Part shown: piece after piece, positions 52,246 to 61,564 of the stretch | Layout of the letters: each line of letters starts with the position of its first letter | Position numbering within the stretch: position 1 is the stretch's first letter | Assembly: GCA_947488345.1 (NCBI GenBank) | Contig: CANKZQ010000006.1 | Span: 62,001 to 126,000, forward strand | Length of the DNA: 64,000 bases | Direction of reading: 5' to 3' | Origin: an uncultured Flavobacteriaceae bacterium | GTDB taxonomy: Bacteria; Bacteroidota; Bacteroidia; Flavobacteriales; Flavobacteriaceae | Position numbers and translations under genes: made by a program | The notes under the pieces: generated by a model | Seen by the model: only the letters and a program-made list of their open reading frames with translations | Told to the model about the DNA's origin: nothing | Database searches by the model: none

Positions 52246-55200
52246 ATGATACACCATAGAAAACAGCAACAAATAAAATGGTATACAGCAGCTATATGTC
52301 TTGTATATTTATTTTTAGGAGTGAACGAGAGCATTGCTCAAGGAACCCAATTACTAAGACAGCCTGATATAAGTGACACACATGTAACGTACACTTATGG
52401 AGGTGATATTTGGATTTCACAACTAAACACAAGCGAAGCGAAGCGAATTACGAGTACGGCCGCAGTAGAATCAAATCCTTATTTTTCACCTGATGGCAAA
52501 TGGATTGCATTTTCATCGAATAGGTCAGGTACCAATTCAGTCTATATTGTGCCAGCACAAGGTGGAAATGCAAAACGACTTACATGGCATCCTAACGGAG
52601 CTCAAGTGCGCGGTTGGACAAATGATGGAAAGCATATTTTATATGCTAGTTCAAGAGAAACAGCGCCAAGACCCTATAATCGATTGTGGACGATTTCAAT
52701 GCAAGGTGGTGCGCCAAAATTGGTTGCGAAACAATGGGGGTTCGATGGTGCTTTTTCACCAGATGGAAAACAACTAGTAATAGATAAGATGAGTCGTTGG
52801 GATGGTGAATGGCGTGCCTATAGAGGTGGACAAAATACACCACTTATACTCTTAGATATCGCTACATCTAAAGAAGAGTTATTACCGAATGAGCGCACGA
52901 CAGATATTCAACCGCTCTGGATGGGAGATTTGATTTATTTTCTATCAGATAGAGATTTAGTTGCAAATATTTGGTCTTACAATGCCAAGACGAAAGAAGT
53001 GGCACAACTAACTAATTTTAAAGGTTCAGATGTGAAATGGTTAGCGGGTCATAAAAATACCTTGGCCTATGAACGGGATGGATATATTCATACGATGGAT
53101 ATCTCATCAAAAAAATCAACGCAATTAACAATTAATGTTGTAGGTGATTTTCCTTGGGCAGAAACAAAATGGGAAAATGTGAGTACTCGAGCTAGATCGG
53201 CTTCCCTTTCACCAAATGGCAAGCGTGCAATTATGGAAGCTCGTGGAGAAATCTTTACAATACCAGTTGAATTTGGAGATGCTCGTAATATTACATCGAC
53301 GTCGGGCACGGCAGATAGAGCTCCTATTTGGTCTCCAAAAGGAGATCAATTGGCATGGTTTTCTGATGCCGATGGGAAGGGTTATTCCTTAATGCTGTCT
53401 TCACAAGATGGTATGTCGAAACCGCAAAGAATAAATATCGGAGAGTCTAAAATGGCTTGGAATCCCTCATGGTCACCAGATGCCAGTCACATTGCTTTTG
53501 TAGATGATGATGTGCGCCTCAGGGTGATTAATTTAAAGACAAAAACAATTAAAACAATAGATGTTGGAGGTATCAATATAGAAAGAGGTTCTATAGATAT
53601 GAATTGGTCTCCAGACTCGAATTGGATAGCATATGCAAAAACCGGTAGCAATAACTTTAGGCAATTATTCATTTGGTCTTTAAAAGAAAATAAAACAACA
53701 GCAATTACAGATAGATTTGCCGATTCCTTTTCTCCTACTTGGGATTTGAATCATAAACAATTTTACTTTTTAGCTAGTACCGAAGTTGCCTTGGGTTCTG
53801 GATGGGCGAATACAAGTGCAATGACATCAAATCCGAAATATGGTGCTTATATTGTGAACCTTTCGAAAGACGATGATTCGCCATTCAAACCCAAAAGCGA
53901 TGAAGAGGCTATAAAAAAAGAGAGCCCTAAGAAATCTGATTCTACAAAGAAAGGAAAGGATAAAGGAAAAGATACTGCTAAAAAAGATACTGCTAAAAAA
54001 GATACTCCGAAAAAAACGGTAAAAATAGATTTTGAAGGTTTAAATCGACGTACGTTGGCTATGCCTGTGCCTGTTCGAAATTATAGATTTGTTTCAGCAG
54101 GTATGGCTGGTACTGTCTTCATCGCAGAGCGCGTGCCGAATAGTCGAGGCGTTTCGCTTCAAAAATTCACCTTAAAAGATCAAAAAGCGAAAGATTTCTT
54201 ACCAGCAGCAAGTAGTGTCTCAATTACGGGCAACGGTAAACATATGTTGGCACGAGTGAATGGTCAATGGAAAGTAATTGATACCAAAGGTCCAAATGGT
54301 AAAAAGTCTAAACCAATGAAGGTAAATCTCCAAATGAAATTAGACCGTTCTGCAGAATGGAAACAGATGTTTGAAGAGGCTTGGCGTTATGAACGCGATT
54401 ATTTTTATGATCCGAATATGCATGGCAGAGATTGGAATGAGGTCTATAAACGATATGCGCCGCTGATACCTTTTATTAAGCATAGAGCCGATCTAACCTA
54501 TATTTTAGATCAGGTGAATGGAGAATTATCAGTAGGACATAGTTTCGTTTTTGGCGGAGATTTCCCTGATGTTGAACGTTCTCAAGTAGGTATGCTAGGT
54601 GCTGATTTAGTAGTCGAAAAAGATCGTTGGAAAATAAAACGAATCTATACTACCGAGAGCTGGAATCCTGGATTGACAGGCCCATTAGATGCACCAGGAT
54701 TAAACATAAAGCAAGGGTATTATTTAGTTGGCATAAATGGTAAAGAATTGACCGCTAAGGATAATGTTTATGAACATTTAGATGGTACATCTGGTAAACA
54801 AACAGTACTGCATATCAATAGTAAACCAAGTTTCGCTAATGCATGGAAAGAAATTGTAAAACCTATTAGAAGCGAAAATTCATTGAGACAACGTACTTGG
54901 GTAGAAGACAACAGACGAATAGTTGATAAATTATCAAATGGCAGGTTGGGCTATGTTTGGGTACCAAATACTGGAGGACCAGGTTTTGTTAGTTTTAATA
55001 GATATTATTTTGCCCAACAAGATAAAGAAGGCGCGGTGATTGATGAACGTTTTAACGGAGGCGGTTTGTTAGATGATTATATGGTCGATTTAATGACTCG
55101 TAGTTTAAGAGCCAGTATTACAAATGAAGTACCCAATGGAAAACCCATGCGACTACCAGCAGGTATTTTAGGACCAAAAGTGCTGCTCATTAATGAAATG

Positions 55201-55554
55201 GCGGGCTCAGGAGGTGATTTCTTTCCATGGGTATTTAGACAGCAAAAAGCGGGAAAATTGATCGGAATGCAAACTTGGGGAGGCTTGGTGAAATCATCTG
55301 TGCATTACGGATTGGTAGATGGTGGCGCATTGACATCACCTGACAATGCGGTGTTTGATCCCATCAATAATAAATGGATTGGAGAGAATGAAGGAATCGC
55401 ACCTGATATTGAAGTACGACAGGACGCCTTGTCTTTATCTAAGGGTAAAGACCCTCAGCTGGAAAGAGCGGTCTCAGAATTGTTAAAACTTATAGGAAAC
55501 AAAAAGAAAATCGTCCCACCTAAATTCTCGAAACCGGCAACAGGCAATAGATAA
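52246..55554 (+). CDS. Tricorn-type protease, copy 2 (tandem paralogue)
   Basis: 1102 aa, same domain order as its neighbour: signal peptide (to about residue 32), propeller blades (SDTHVTYTYGGDIWIS, FSPDGKWIAFSSN), PDZ-like, protease end with ELSVGHSFVFGG and NEMAGSGGDFFPWVF (Ser about 987). Sequence is clearly homologous but differs throughout, so the duplication is old. The Lys-rich linker near 560-590 contains a threefold AKKDT-type repeat. 18 bp after copy 1, so one operon; a terminator follows. Confidence 0.92.
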   Translation: MIHHRKQQQIKWYTAAICLVYLFLGVNESIAQGTQLLRQPDISDTHVTYTYGGDIWISQLNTSEAKRITSTAAVESNPYFSPDGKWIAFSSNRSGTNSVYIVPAQGGNAKRLTWHPNGAQVRGWTNDGKHILYASSRETAPRPYNRLWTISMQGGAPKLVAKQWGFDGAFSPDGKQLVIDKMSRWDGEWRAYRGGQNTPLILLDIATSKEELLPNERTTDIQPLWMGDLIYFLSDRDLVANIWSYNAKTKEVAQLTNFKGSDVKWLAGHKNTLAYERDGYIHTMDISSKKSTQLTINVVGDFPWAETKWENVSTRARSASLSPNGKRAIMEARGEIFTIPVEFGDARNITSTSGTADRAPIWSPKGDQLAWFSDADGKGYSLMLSSQDGMSKPQRINIGESKMAWNPSWSPDASHIAFVDDDVRLRVINLKTKTIKTIDVGGINIERGSIDMNWSPDSNWIAYAKTGSNNFRQLFIWSLKENKTTAITDRFADSFSPTWDLNHKQFYFLASTEVALGSGWANTSAMTSNPKYGAYIVNLSKDDDSPFKPKSDEEAIKKESPKKSDSTKKGKDKGKDTAKKDTAKKDTPKKTVKIDFEGLNRRTLAMPVPVRNYRFVSAGMAGTVFIAERVPNSRGVSLQKFTLKDQKAKDFLPAASSVSITGNGKHMLARVNGQWKVIDTKGPNGKKSKPMKVNLQMKLDRSAEWKQMFEEAWRYERDYFYDPNMHGRDWNEVYKRYAPLIPFIKHRADLTYILDQVNGELSVGHSFVFGGDFPDVERSQVGMLGADLVVEKDRWKIKRIYTTESWNPGLTGPLDAPGLNIKQGYYLVGINGKELTAKDNVYEHLDGTSGKQTVLHINSKPSFANAWKEIVKPIRSENSLRQRTWVEDNRRIVDKLSNGRLGYVWVPNTGGPGFVSFNRYYFAQQDKEGAVIDERFNGGGLLDDYMVDLMTRSLRASITNEVPNGKPMRLPAGILGPKVLLINEMAGSGGDFFPWVFRQQKAGKLIGMQTWGGLVKSSVHYGLVDGGALTSPDNAVFDPINNKWIGENEGIAPDIEVRQDALSLSKGKDPQLERAVSELLKLIGNKKKIVPPKFSKPATGNR
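53971..54015 (+). repeat. Three 15-bp tandem repeats inside the linker of copy 2
   Basis: GATACTGCTAAAAAA occurs at 53971-53985 and 53986-54000 and a diverged GATACTCCGAAAAAA at 54001-54015. In frame, it encodes DTAKK, DTAKK, DTPKK. Slippage here would change linker length without shifting frame. Confidence 0.8.
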
Positions 55555-55564
55555 TAATTTTCAG

Positions 55565-55612
55565 AAAGTGTAAACATATTTTATCAAATGTAAATTTGTT
55601 TACACTTTTTTT
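55565..55612 (+). terminator. Terminator of the tricorn protease operon
   Basis: AAAGTGTAAACA (55565-55576) pairs with TGTTTACACTTT (55597-55608); loop 20 bases; seven T residues at 55606-55612. Just after the stop at 55554. Confidence 0.8.
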
Positions 55613-55717
55613 GATGCAAAATACACTTACTTTGTTTATTCATAAACGATTAACTTGTTTTCAATTTTGATAACATGATTAACCCTATTTGTTACCAATA
55701 AAAATAGATTTTTTAAA

Positions 55718-55725
55718 TATATTTG
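55718..55725 (+). promoter_or_regulatory. -7 box before the SpoIIAA-like gene
   Basis: TATATTTG exact match, 34 bases before ATG 55760; TTTG at 55688-55691 is 26 bp upstream, a wide spacing. Confidence 0.4.
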
Positions 55726-55759
55726 GACCACCCAAAGTACAACCAAAACTTGACCATTT

Positions 55760-56146
55760 ATGTTTAAAGCGAACAAAAACCCCGTTGTTCAAAAAAAAGA
55801 AATTAATGGCAAACAATGTCTTCATTTTACCTTTAAGGAAACATTTACTTATGATGAGGCAGAAGATTTTATAGCTGGATGGAAACAACACTTCAGTTTG
55901 AAGAAGCATAAAAAAGTAGTGGTCGTATGGGAGCTTTTAGAAATGGATAGCTACGAAACGGAGGCAAGAACGATGCTGCAACAAGCTATTAAGGATTTAA
56001 AAGATAATATTGAAGGAATATGGTTGCTTACTGATTCCATATTAATTCAAGCTGAAGCTGAGATTATCTCTTTCTATACTTCCTTCAAAATACATTTAGT
56101 TAAGTCAGAGGAAGAATTATTAAGCCGAATGAAACTAGAGGCATAA
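55760..56146 (+). CDS. SpoIIAA/STAS-like protein
   Basis: 128 aa. The layout (HFTFKETFTYDEAEDFIAGW, then KVVVVWELLEMDSYETEAR, WLLTDSILIQAEAEIISF) has the alternating strand-helix order of SpoIIAA-like (STAS/SEC14-type) domains in small single-domain proteins. A ligand-binding or regulatory role is likely; no enzyme motif. Convergent with the TonB-like gene (3 bp gap between stops). Confidence 0.5.
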   Translation: MFKANKNPVVQKKEINGKQCLHFTFKETFTYDEAEDFIAGWKQHFSLKKHKKVVVVWELLEMDSYETEARTMLQQAIKDLKDNIEGIWLLTDSILIQAEAEIISFYTSFKIHLVKSEEELLSRMKLEA

Positions 56147-56149
56147 TTC

Positions 56150-56908
56150 TTATTGTAATCTAAAGCTAACAGGGAGCGCGTACTTTACATTTATTTTTTC
56201 ACCATCGCGCACACCAGGCTTCCAATTTTTAAGTAAGTTCACTACACGTATGGCTTCCTTGCTAAAAGCAGGGCTTGACGAGCGTATAATACGTATATTT
56301 TTTACTTTGGCTTCTTTGGTGACCGTAAATCCTACCAGGACCTTACCTTCTTTGCCAATTGCTTGCATTCGTTTTGGATATTTCATCTTTCGAGCGATAA
56401 ATTTATAAATAGCTCTATTTCCTCCGTCATATGAAGGTTTTACAAAATAGTCAAAATGTTCAATTTCTTTCCCATCTGCATCATAACATACCCCCGAAAC
56501 AAATTCATCTTCTTTGAATATATCCTTTCTTTTTAGTTGTTTGGTACTCTCAAAGTATGTCGTTAATTCTCCGTCTAATTTATTATTCTTGTAAGATTCC
56601 TGGATTTTAAGATCTCCATTATCATGATAAATTTTTGAAATTCCCTCTCGAGTAAATTTTTTAATGCTATCATTCTTTCTATTAATATTCGAATATTCAG
56701 TTTCTTTTAAGAGTTTTCCTCCCTTATTAAACCATTTGATCACACCTTTACCTTGAATTGTATCTGTAAAAATGTAGTGCTGAGATCTCATAGCATTGAC
56801 ACTGTCTGTTTTATTACCAGCTTTATCAAAATAATATTTTTCTACTTTTTGTTGTGCTAAGGCTATTGTTGATAACAATAAAAATGTAAAGAATAGTTTA
56901 GTTTTCAT
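56150..56908 (-). CDS. Energy transducer TonB C-terminal protein with MORN-like repeats
   Basis: 252 aa. Signal peptide (about 18 residues, ends ALAQQ). The middle (about 40-150) repeats a pattern of GKLLKETEYSN, NGDLKIQESYKNNKLDGELT and TKQLKRKDIF, like the antitoxin-type YwqK/MORN repeats, then a TonB C-terminal domain (about 165-252: YPKRMQAIGKEGKVLVGFTV and NLLKNWKPGVRDGEKINVKY). There is no N-terminal cytoplasmic/ExbB-contacting anchor beyond the signal, so it is a TonB-like envelope protein rather than a classic TonB. Confidence 0.85.
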   Translation of the reverse strand: MKTKLFFTFLLLSTIALAQQKVEKYYFDKAGNKTDSVNAMRSQHYIFTDTIQGKGVIKWFNKGGKLLKETEYSNINRKNDSIKKFTREGISKIYHDNGDLKIQESYKNNKLDGELTTYFESTKQLKRKDIFKEDEFVSGVCYDADGKEIEHFDYFVKPSYDGGNRAIYKFIARKMKYPKRMQAIGKEGKVLVGFTVTKEAKVKNIRIIRSSSPAFSKEAIRVVNLLKNWKPGVRDGEKINVKYALPVSFRLQ

Positions 56909-56940
56909 ATATAATAATATAAATCAAGAACGCTATTTTT

Positions 56941-58527
56941 TTAGAATTCACTCGTAAAATGCAATTTAACACTTGGATATTTACTCTGGGTCATTTGTAT
57001 CGTGAATGCAGAGTCAGCTAGAAATACCAACTGTCCCTGTTTATCTTTCGCTAAGTAACGCTGTTTTACACGTTTAAATTCAGAGAACTCTTCATTTTTC
57101 GCATCTTCTGGAGCGACCCAACACACTTTATGCATCGGTAGGTTTTCATAGGTACACTTGGCGCCATATTCATGTTCTAAGCGATATTGTATTACTTCGT
57201 ACTGAAGGGCACCAACAGTACCAATCACTTTTCGCCCATTAAGTTCTAAGGTAAATAACTGTGCTACACCTTCATCCATTAACTGGTCAAGACCTTTATA
57301 CAATTGTTTTGCCTTCATCGGATCTGCATTATTTACATAACGAAAATGCTCTGGAGAAAAACTAGGAATTCCTTTAAAGTTTAATTGCTCTCCTTCCGTT
57401 AAAGTATCTCCAATTTTAAAATTACCAGTATCATGTAATCCTACAATGTCACCCGGAAATGACTCATTTACAATTTCTTTTTTTTCGGCAAAGAATGCGT
57501 TCGGACTCGAAAATTTCAATTTCTTATTATGACGAACGTGGAGATATGGAGCATTGCGTTTAAAAGTACCAGAAACAATTTTTACAAAGGCCAGTCTGTC
57601 ACGGTGTTTAGGATCCATATTGGCATGAATCTTAAATACAAAACCAGATAATTTATCTTCTTTAGAATCAACCAATCGTTCTTCCGACATTTTTGGCTGC
57701 GGTGGTGGTGCGATGTCTATAAAACAATCGAGTAGCTCTTTTACTCCAAAATTATTCAAGGCTGAACCGAAAAATACTGGTTGGAGTTTTCCGTCAAGAT
57801 AATCTTGCTGATCAAATTTAGGATAGACCTCATAAACCAATTCAAGCTCTTCACGGAGTTGATTTGCAGAAGCTTCACCAATAATAGTATCGAGCTCGGG
57901 ATTTGCGACATCATTAAATTCTATACCTTCAGATACGGTTTGTTTCTTTTCTCCAGAAAATAGATTCAGTTTTTTTCCCCAGATATTATAAATTCCCTTG
58001 AAATCATAACCCATCCCGATTGGGAAGCTCAGCGGAGTAACGGTCAATCCTAATTTCTGCTCTACTTCATCTAACAAATCGAATGCATCTTTTCCTTCTC
58101 TATCTAATTTATTGATAAACACAATCATCGGAATATTTCGCATGCGACATACTTCAACCAATTTTTCTGTTTGCTCTTCAACACCTTTGGCAACATCAAT
58201 CACAACAATTACGCTGTCAACGGCCGTCAGTGTTCTAAAAGTATCTTCGGCAAAGTCTTTGTGACCGGGTGTATCAAGGATATTAATTTTTTTGTCTTTG
58301 TAGATAAAGGCAAGTACCGAGGTAGCTACCGAAATACCACGTTGACGCTCAATTTCCATGAAATCGGAAGTGGCTCCTTTTTTTATTTTATTATTCTTTA
58401 CAGCACCAGCTTCCTGTATGGCACCTCCAAATAATAATAGTTTTTCTGTTAAGGTGGTTTTACCAGCATCTGGATGCGAAATGATTCCAAAGGTACGTCT
58501 GCGTTGTATTTCTTCTAAAAAGCCCAT
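56941..58527 (-). CDS. prfC: Peptide chain release factor 3
   Basis: GTPase that recycles RF1/RF2 after termination. 528 aa matches the family. G1 SHPDAGKTTL (17-26), G3 LDTPGHKDF and G4 NKLDRE are seen; later blocks such as GDIVGLHDTGNFKIGDTL and LNGRKVIGTVGALQYEVIQYR confirm RF3 rather than EF-G. The -7 box at 58546-58553 is 19 bases before the ATG. Monocistronic as far as can be seen. Confidence 0.97.
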   Translation of the reverse strand: MGFLEEIQRRRTFGIISHPDAGKTTLTEKLLLFGGAIQEAGAVKNNKIKKGATSDFMEIERQRGISVATSVLAFIYKDKKINILDTPGHKDFAEDTFRTLTAVDSVIVVIDVAKGVEEQTEKLVEVCRMRNIPMIVFINKLDREGKDAFDLLDEVEQKLGLTVTPLSFPIGMGYDFKGIYNIWGKKLNLFSGEKKQTVSEGIEFNDVANPELDTIIGEASANQLREELELVYEVYPKFDQQDYLDGKLQPVFFGSALNNFGVKELLDCFIDIAPPPQPKMSEERLVDSKEDKLSGFVFKIHANMDPKHRDRLAFVKIVSGTFKRNAPYLHVRHNKKLKFSSPNAFFAEKKEIVNESFPGDIVGLHDTGNFKIGDTLTEGEQLNFKGIPSFSPEHFRYVNNADPMKAKQLYKGLDQLMDEGVAQLFTLELNGRKVIGTVGALQYEVIQYRLEHEYGAKCTYENLPMHKVCWVAPEDAKNEEFSEFKRVKQRYLAKDKQGQLVFLADSAFTIQMTQSKYPSVKLHFTSEF

Positions 58528-58545
58528 TTATTGTAATTAGGAGCG

Positions 58546-58553
58546 CAAAGATA
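58546..58553 (-). promoter_or_regulatory. -7 box of prfC
   Basis: Minus-strand TATCTTTG, exact TAnnTTTG, 18 bases before the ATG. Confidence 0.5.
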
Positions 58554-58582
58554 AGTTTAATTTGAAGATATAAAAGCGATAA

Positions 58583-59290
58583 CTAGCGAATCACGGTAAC
58601 TGTAAAAAAAACATCCGTAACTGGCCATTCATCGTTACCAACTTTGACCAATGCAATTTTTTCTAATGTATCAAAACCTTCAATAATTTCACCAAAAACG
58701 GTATGCTCCCCATCTAAATGATAACCTCCATTTTTGTCTTGAACAAAGTAGAATTCAAATGGAGTTGACACTTTTTTCGGATTGTCTTCCCAGTCTCTGG
58801 CAGCCGCTATGGCACCGTATTTATGCTTTCTATGTGTTCTAAATTCGGCAGGGATAGTATACGTTTCATACTTTTTTCGAAATTTTCTCGTCTTCGGATT
58901 TTCTGAATTGCCCCCTTGAACCACGAAATCTTGTACTATTCGATGTACACACGTTGTACTAAAATAACCCGTTTTCGTTAAGAAGATAAAACTTGCTCTA
59001 TGTAAGGGCGTATCTCGATATAATTTAATTTTTATATTACCCAAACGCGTTTCAAATAACACGATGGTTTCTGGATTTTCCTTACCATAAACCTTCAAAA
59101 ATTCAAGAACATTTCTCCTGTTGATCGTATCTTTGTCAACATTGGTAGTCGGTTCCTTCTTTACTGCTGGTTTCGTTACGATCTCAGTGGTTGCAGGTTG
59201 TGTTGTAGTTGTTGGAACTTCTGAAACCTTCTTTTTCTGACAAGCCAACAAAAACAGCAAACTAAGAAATGATAGAATTAAGATACGCAT
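58583..59290 (-). CDS. Cyclophilin-type peptidylprolyl isomerase lipoprotein
   Basis: 235 aa. Lipobox LFLLAC with Cys17, then a Thr/Lys-rich linker to about residue 70, and a cyclophilin domain (VLFETRLGNIKIKLY, RIVQDFVVQGGNSEN, and GEHTVFGEIIEGFDTLEKI). The catalytic region is present, so it can act as a prolyl isomerase at the outer face of a membrane, assisting protein folding. Divergent from the sialidase-like gene; each has its own -7 box. Confidence 0.92.
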   Translation of the reverse strand: MRILILSFLSLLFLLACQKKKVSEVPTTTTQPATTEIVTKPAVKKEPTTNVDKDTINRRNVLEFLKVYGKENPETIVLFETRLGNIKIKLYRDTPLHRASFIFLTKTGYFSTTCVHRIVQDFVVQGGNSENPKTRKFRKKYETYTIPAEFRTHRKHKYGAIAAARDWEDNPKKVSTPFEFYFVQDKNGGYHLDGEHTVFGEIIEGFDTLEKIALVKVGNDEWPVTDVFFTVTVIR

Positions 59291-59308
59291 ACAAGTAATA
59301 TATGAGAC

Positions 59309-59316
59309 AAATATAA
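59309..59316 (-). promoter_or_regulatory. -7 box of the cyclophilin gene
   Basis: Minus-strand TATATTTG, exact TAnnTTTG, 19 bases before the ATG. Confidence 0.5.
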
Positions 59317-59338
59317 ATGTATTCAGTATAAAAGATTG

Positions 59339-59346
59339 TATTTTTG
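59339..59346 (+). promoter_or_regulatory. -7 box of the sialidase-like gene
   Basis: TATTTTTG, exact TAnnTTTG, 22 bases before ATG 59369. Confidence 0.5.
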
Positions 59347-59368
59347 ACTGATTTATAAAAGTGCTTTA

Positions 59369-60577
59369 ATGAACAGATACTTGAAGGTTTTTTGGATCCT
59401 TTTTTTACTCTACGCTTGCGCGGAAAAAGAAGAGTTGACTGGAGCGGTCAAAATGATAAGCTCACCCACCATGAAGACTAGTGCGCAACCGTTTCTTTTT
59501 TCAAAGGAAAAAACGTTGCTGTCTTGGATAGAGAATGAGAATGATTCGTTGTACACCTTAAAATATGCTGAGTACCTCAATGGAAAATGGGATGAGGCCA
59601 GGACCATTGCGACCGGTACTGATTGGTTCGTCAATTGGGCTGATTTTCCAGCAGTAGCCGAGAATAATGGAAAGATATTAAGTCATTTTCTACAAATGTC
59701 TGCGCAAGGAACCTATACCTATGATATTAGAATGAAGCTTTTTTCATCGCAAACGAACACTTGGAGAGATGATTTCATGCTGCATAATGATGGCACAAAA
59801 TCAGAACATGGTTTTGTCACTATGTTGCCCTATAAAGACGATTCGTTTTTTGTGACATGGCTTGACGGAAGAAATACTACTGGAGGTCATGATCATGGAG
59901 GAGCCAGTGCTATGACATTAAGAGCGGCCGAAATAACCGCAAAAGGAACAATCGTCGATGAATTAGCCTTAGATCATAAAACCTGTGATTGTTGTCAAAC
60001 GAGTGCCGCGATTACGCGTAACGGACCAGTAGTTGTGTATCGAGATCGGTCTGATAATGAAATTAGAGATATTTATATCACACGTAAAATTGATAGTACC
60101 TGGTCTGATCCGACCCCTATCTTTAGAGATGATTGGAAAATAGCTGGATGTCCGGTAAACGGACCACGTGCGGATGTTATTGATAACATTTTAGCAGTTG
60201 CATGGTATACAGGAGCATTAGAAATACCCCGTGTGAAAGTAGCGTTCTCACAAAATTCAGGAATAGGTTTTGAAAAGCCAATTCTCATTGATGAAACCTT
60301 TACCATTGGTAGAGTTGATCTGGCCATGATTGATAAGGAGAACGCCCTGGTAAGTTGGGTTACCTCTCAAGAGTCAAAGACGGTCGTAAAAGCGGTGAAA
60401 GTTCATATTTCGGGAGAAATTGGGAAGGAAATTATTGTGAGTGAATTAAATCCGTCAAGAGCAAGTGGATTTCCACAATTAGAGATCGTGAATGATGAAG
60501 TGTTGTTTGCTTGGACTGTAATTAACGGGGATAAAACAAGCATTAGAACAGCAACAATTTCATTAACAGATTTTTAA
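59369..60577 (+). CDS. Sialidase-like lipoprotein with CxCC motif
   Basis: 402 aa. Lipoprotein signal with Cys17 (LLYAC). The rest has the repeated strand and Trp/Asp pattern of a sialidase-type beta-propeller (FFVTWLDGRNTTGG, ARADVIDNILAVAWYTG-like repeats). HDHGGASAMTLRAAEI and TCDCCQTSAAITRNGPVVVY form a cysteine cluster at residues 206, 208 and 209 that recurs in a family of uncharacterised exported propeller proteins as I recall it. No catalytic sialidase residues are evident, so a binding role (metal, heme) is possible. Confidence 0.7.
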   Translation: MNRYLKVFWILFLLYACAEKEELTGAVKMISSPTMKTSAQPFLFSKEKTLLSWIENENDSLYTLKYAEYLNGKWDEARTIATGTDWFVNWADFPAVAENNGKILSHFLQMSAQGTYTYDIRMKLFSSQTNTWRDDFMLHNDGTKSEHGFVTMLPYKDDSFFVTWLDGRNTTGGHDHGGASAMTLRAAEITAKGTIVDELALDHKTCDCCQTSAAITRNGPVVVYRDRSDNEIRDIYITRKIDSTWSDPTPIFRDDWKIAGCPVNGPRADVIDNILAVAWYTGALEIPRVKVAFSQNSGIGFEKPILIDETFTIGRVDLAMIDKENALVSWVTSQESKTVVKAVKVHISGEIGKEIIVSELNPSRASGFPQLEIVNDEVLFAWTVINGDKTSIRTATISLTDF

Positions 60578-60628
60578 TATATATTGAAAAACGAAACGAA
60601 TTTTAATTCGTAAATTGCCACATAATAT

Positions 60629-61156
60629 ATGGTAGAAGAAAAAGTCATATTGGTCAATGAGAAAGATGAGCAAATAGGTCTCATGCCAAAATTGGAAGCA
60701 CATGAAAAAGCAATGTTGCATCGTGCATTTTCGGTATTTGTTTTAAACAATAATGGTGAATTGATGTTGCAGCAAAGAGCTGCACATAAATATCATTCAC
60801 CTATGTTATGGACGAATACCTGTTGTAGTCATCAACGGGATGGTGAATCTAATATAGAAGCCGGTAAAAGAAGGTTGTACGAAGAAATGGGATTTGTGTG
60901 CGAACTCAAAGAAGTTTTTTCATTTATATACAAGGCACCTTTCGATAATGGTTTAACCGAACATGAGTTAGATCATGTGATGGTTGGAGCATACGAAGAA
61001 GCCCCGCAAATTAATAAAGAAGAGGTCAATGCTTTTAAATGGATGACTTTAGAAGCAGTGAAAAATGATATCGATCGGCAACCAGAAATTTACACCGAGT
61101 GGTTTAAGATTATATTTGAAAAATTTTATAGTCACCTTCAAGAAGCAACAGTATAA
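60629..61156 (+). CDS. idi: Isopentenyl-diphosphate delta-isomerase, type 1
   Basis: 175 aa Nudix-fold enzyme that interconverts IPP and DMAPP. It has LHRAFSVFVLNNNGELMLQQRA at the start, the catalytic cysteine in WTNTCCSHQRDGESNIEAG, the Nudix box RLYEEMGF, and the metal-binding HELDHVMVGAY. Just upstream (60596-60611) a 7-bp palindrome ACGAATT/AATTCGT is visible. Cotranscribed with the PTPS homologue, whose ATG overlaps its stop by one base. Confidence 0.95.
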   Translation: MVEEKVILVNEKDEQIGLMPKLEAHEKAMLHRAFSVFVLNNNGELMLQQRAAHKYHSPMLWTNTCCSHQRDGESNIEAGKRRLYEEMGFVCELKEVFSFIYKAPFDNGLTEHELDHVMVGAYEEAPQINKEEVNAFKWMTLEAVKNDIDRQPEIYTEWFKIIFEKFYSHLQEATV

Positions 61157-61563
61157 TGGTAACAGTTAATAGAAAAGCGCATTTTAATGCGGCACATCGT
61201 TTATATAGAAAAGATTGGTCTGATGAAAAGAACGAAGCTGTATTTGGAAAATGCAATAACCCTAATTATCATGGTCATAATTATGAATTGATTGTTTCTG
61301 TTACCGGAAACATTGATCCAGAAACCGGTTTTGTTGTAGATGTGAAAGTGCTAAAAGATTTGATAAAAAGTGAAATAGAAGATGCTTTTGATCATAAAAA
61401 TTTGAATGTAGAAGTTGCCGAATTCAATGAGTTGAATCCAACCGCTGAGAATATTGCTGTGGTCATTTGGAATAAACTACGACCACATATTGCAACTGAC
61501 AAAAAATTAGAGGTTACACTCTATGAAACGCCAAGAAATTTTGTGAGTTATAGTGGAGCATAA
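61156..61563 (+). CDS. 6-pyruvoyl-tetrahydropterin synthase / QueD family protein
   Basis: 135 aa tunnelling-fold enzyme that uses 7,8-dihydroneopterin triphosphate. Zinc ligands His14 (AHFNAAHRL), His39 and His41 (NYHGHNYEL) and the likely catalytic Cys33 are present, with NPTAENIAVVIW and ETPRNFVSY near the end. QueD (queuosine precursor) and PTPS (biopterin) cannot be told apart from this alone. Overlaps idi by one base (TAATG). Confidence 0.9.
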   Translation: MVTVNRKAHFNAAHRLYRKDWSDEKNEAVFGKCNNPNYHGHNYELIVSVTGNIDPETGFVVDVKVLKDLIKSEIEDAFDHKNLNVEVAEFNELNPTAENIAVVIWNKLRPHIATDKKLEVTLYETPRNFVSYSGA

Positions 61564-61564
61564 C

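Noticed and set aside
53971-54015. Possible CRISPR-like repeat array
   Set aside because: Only three 15-bp units without spacers, in frame in a coding region.
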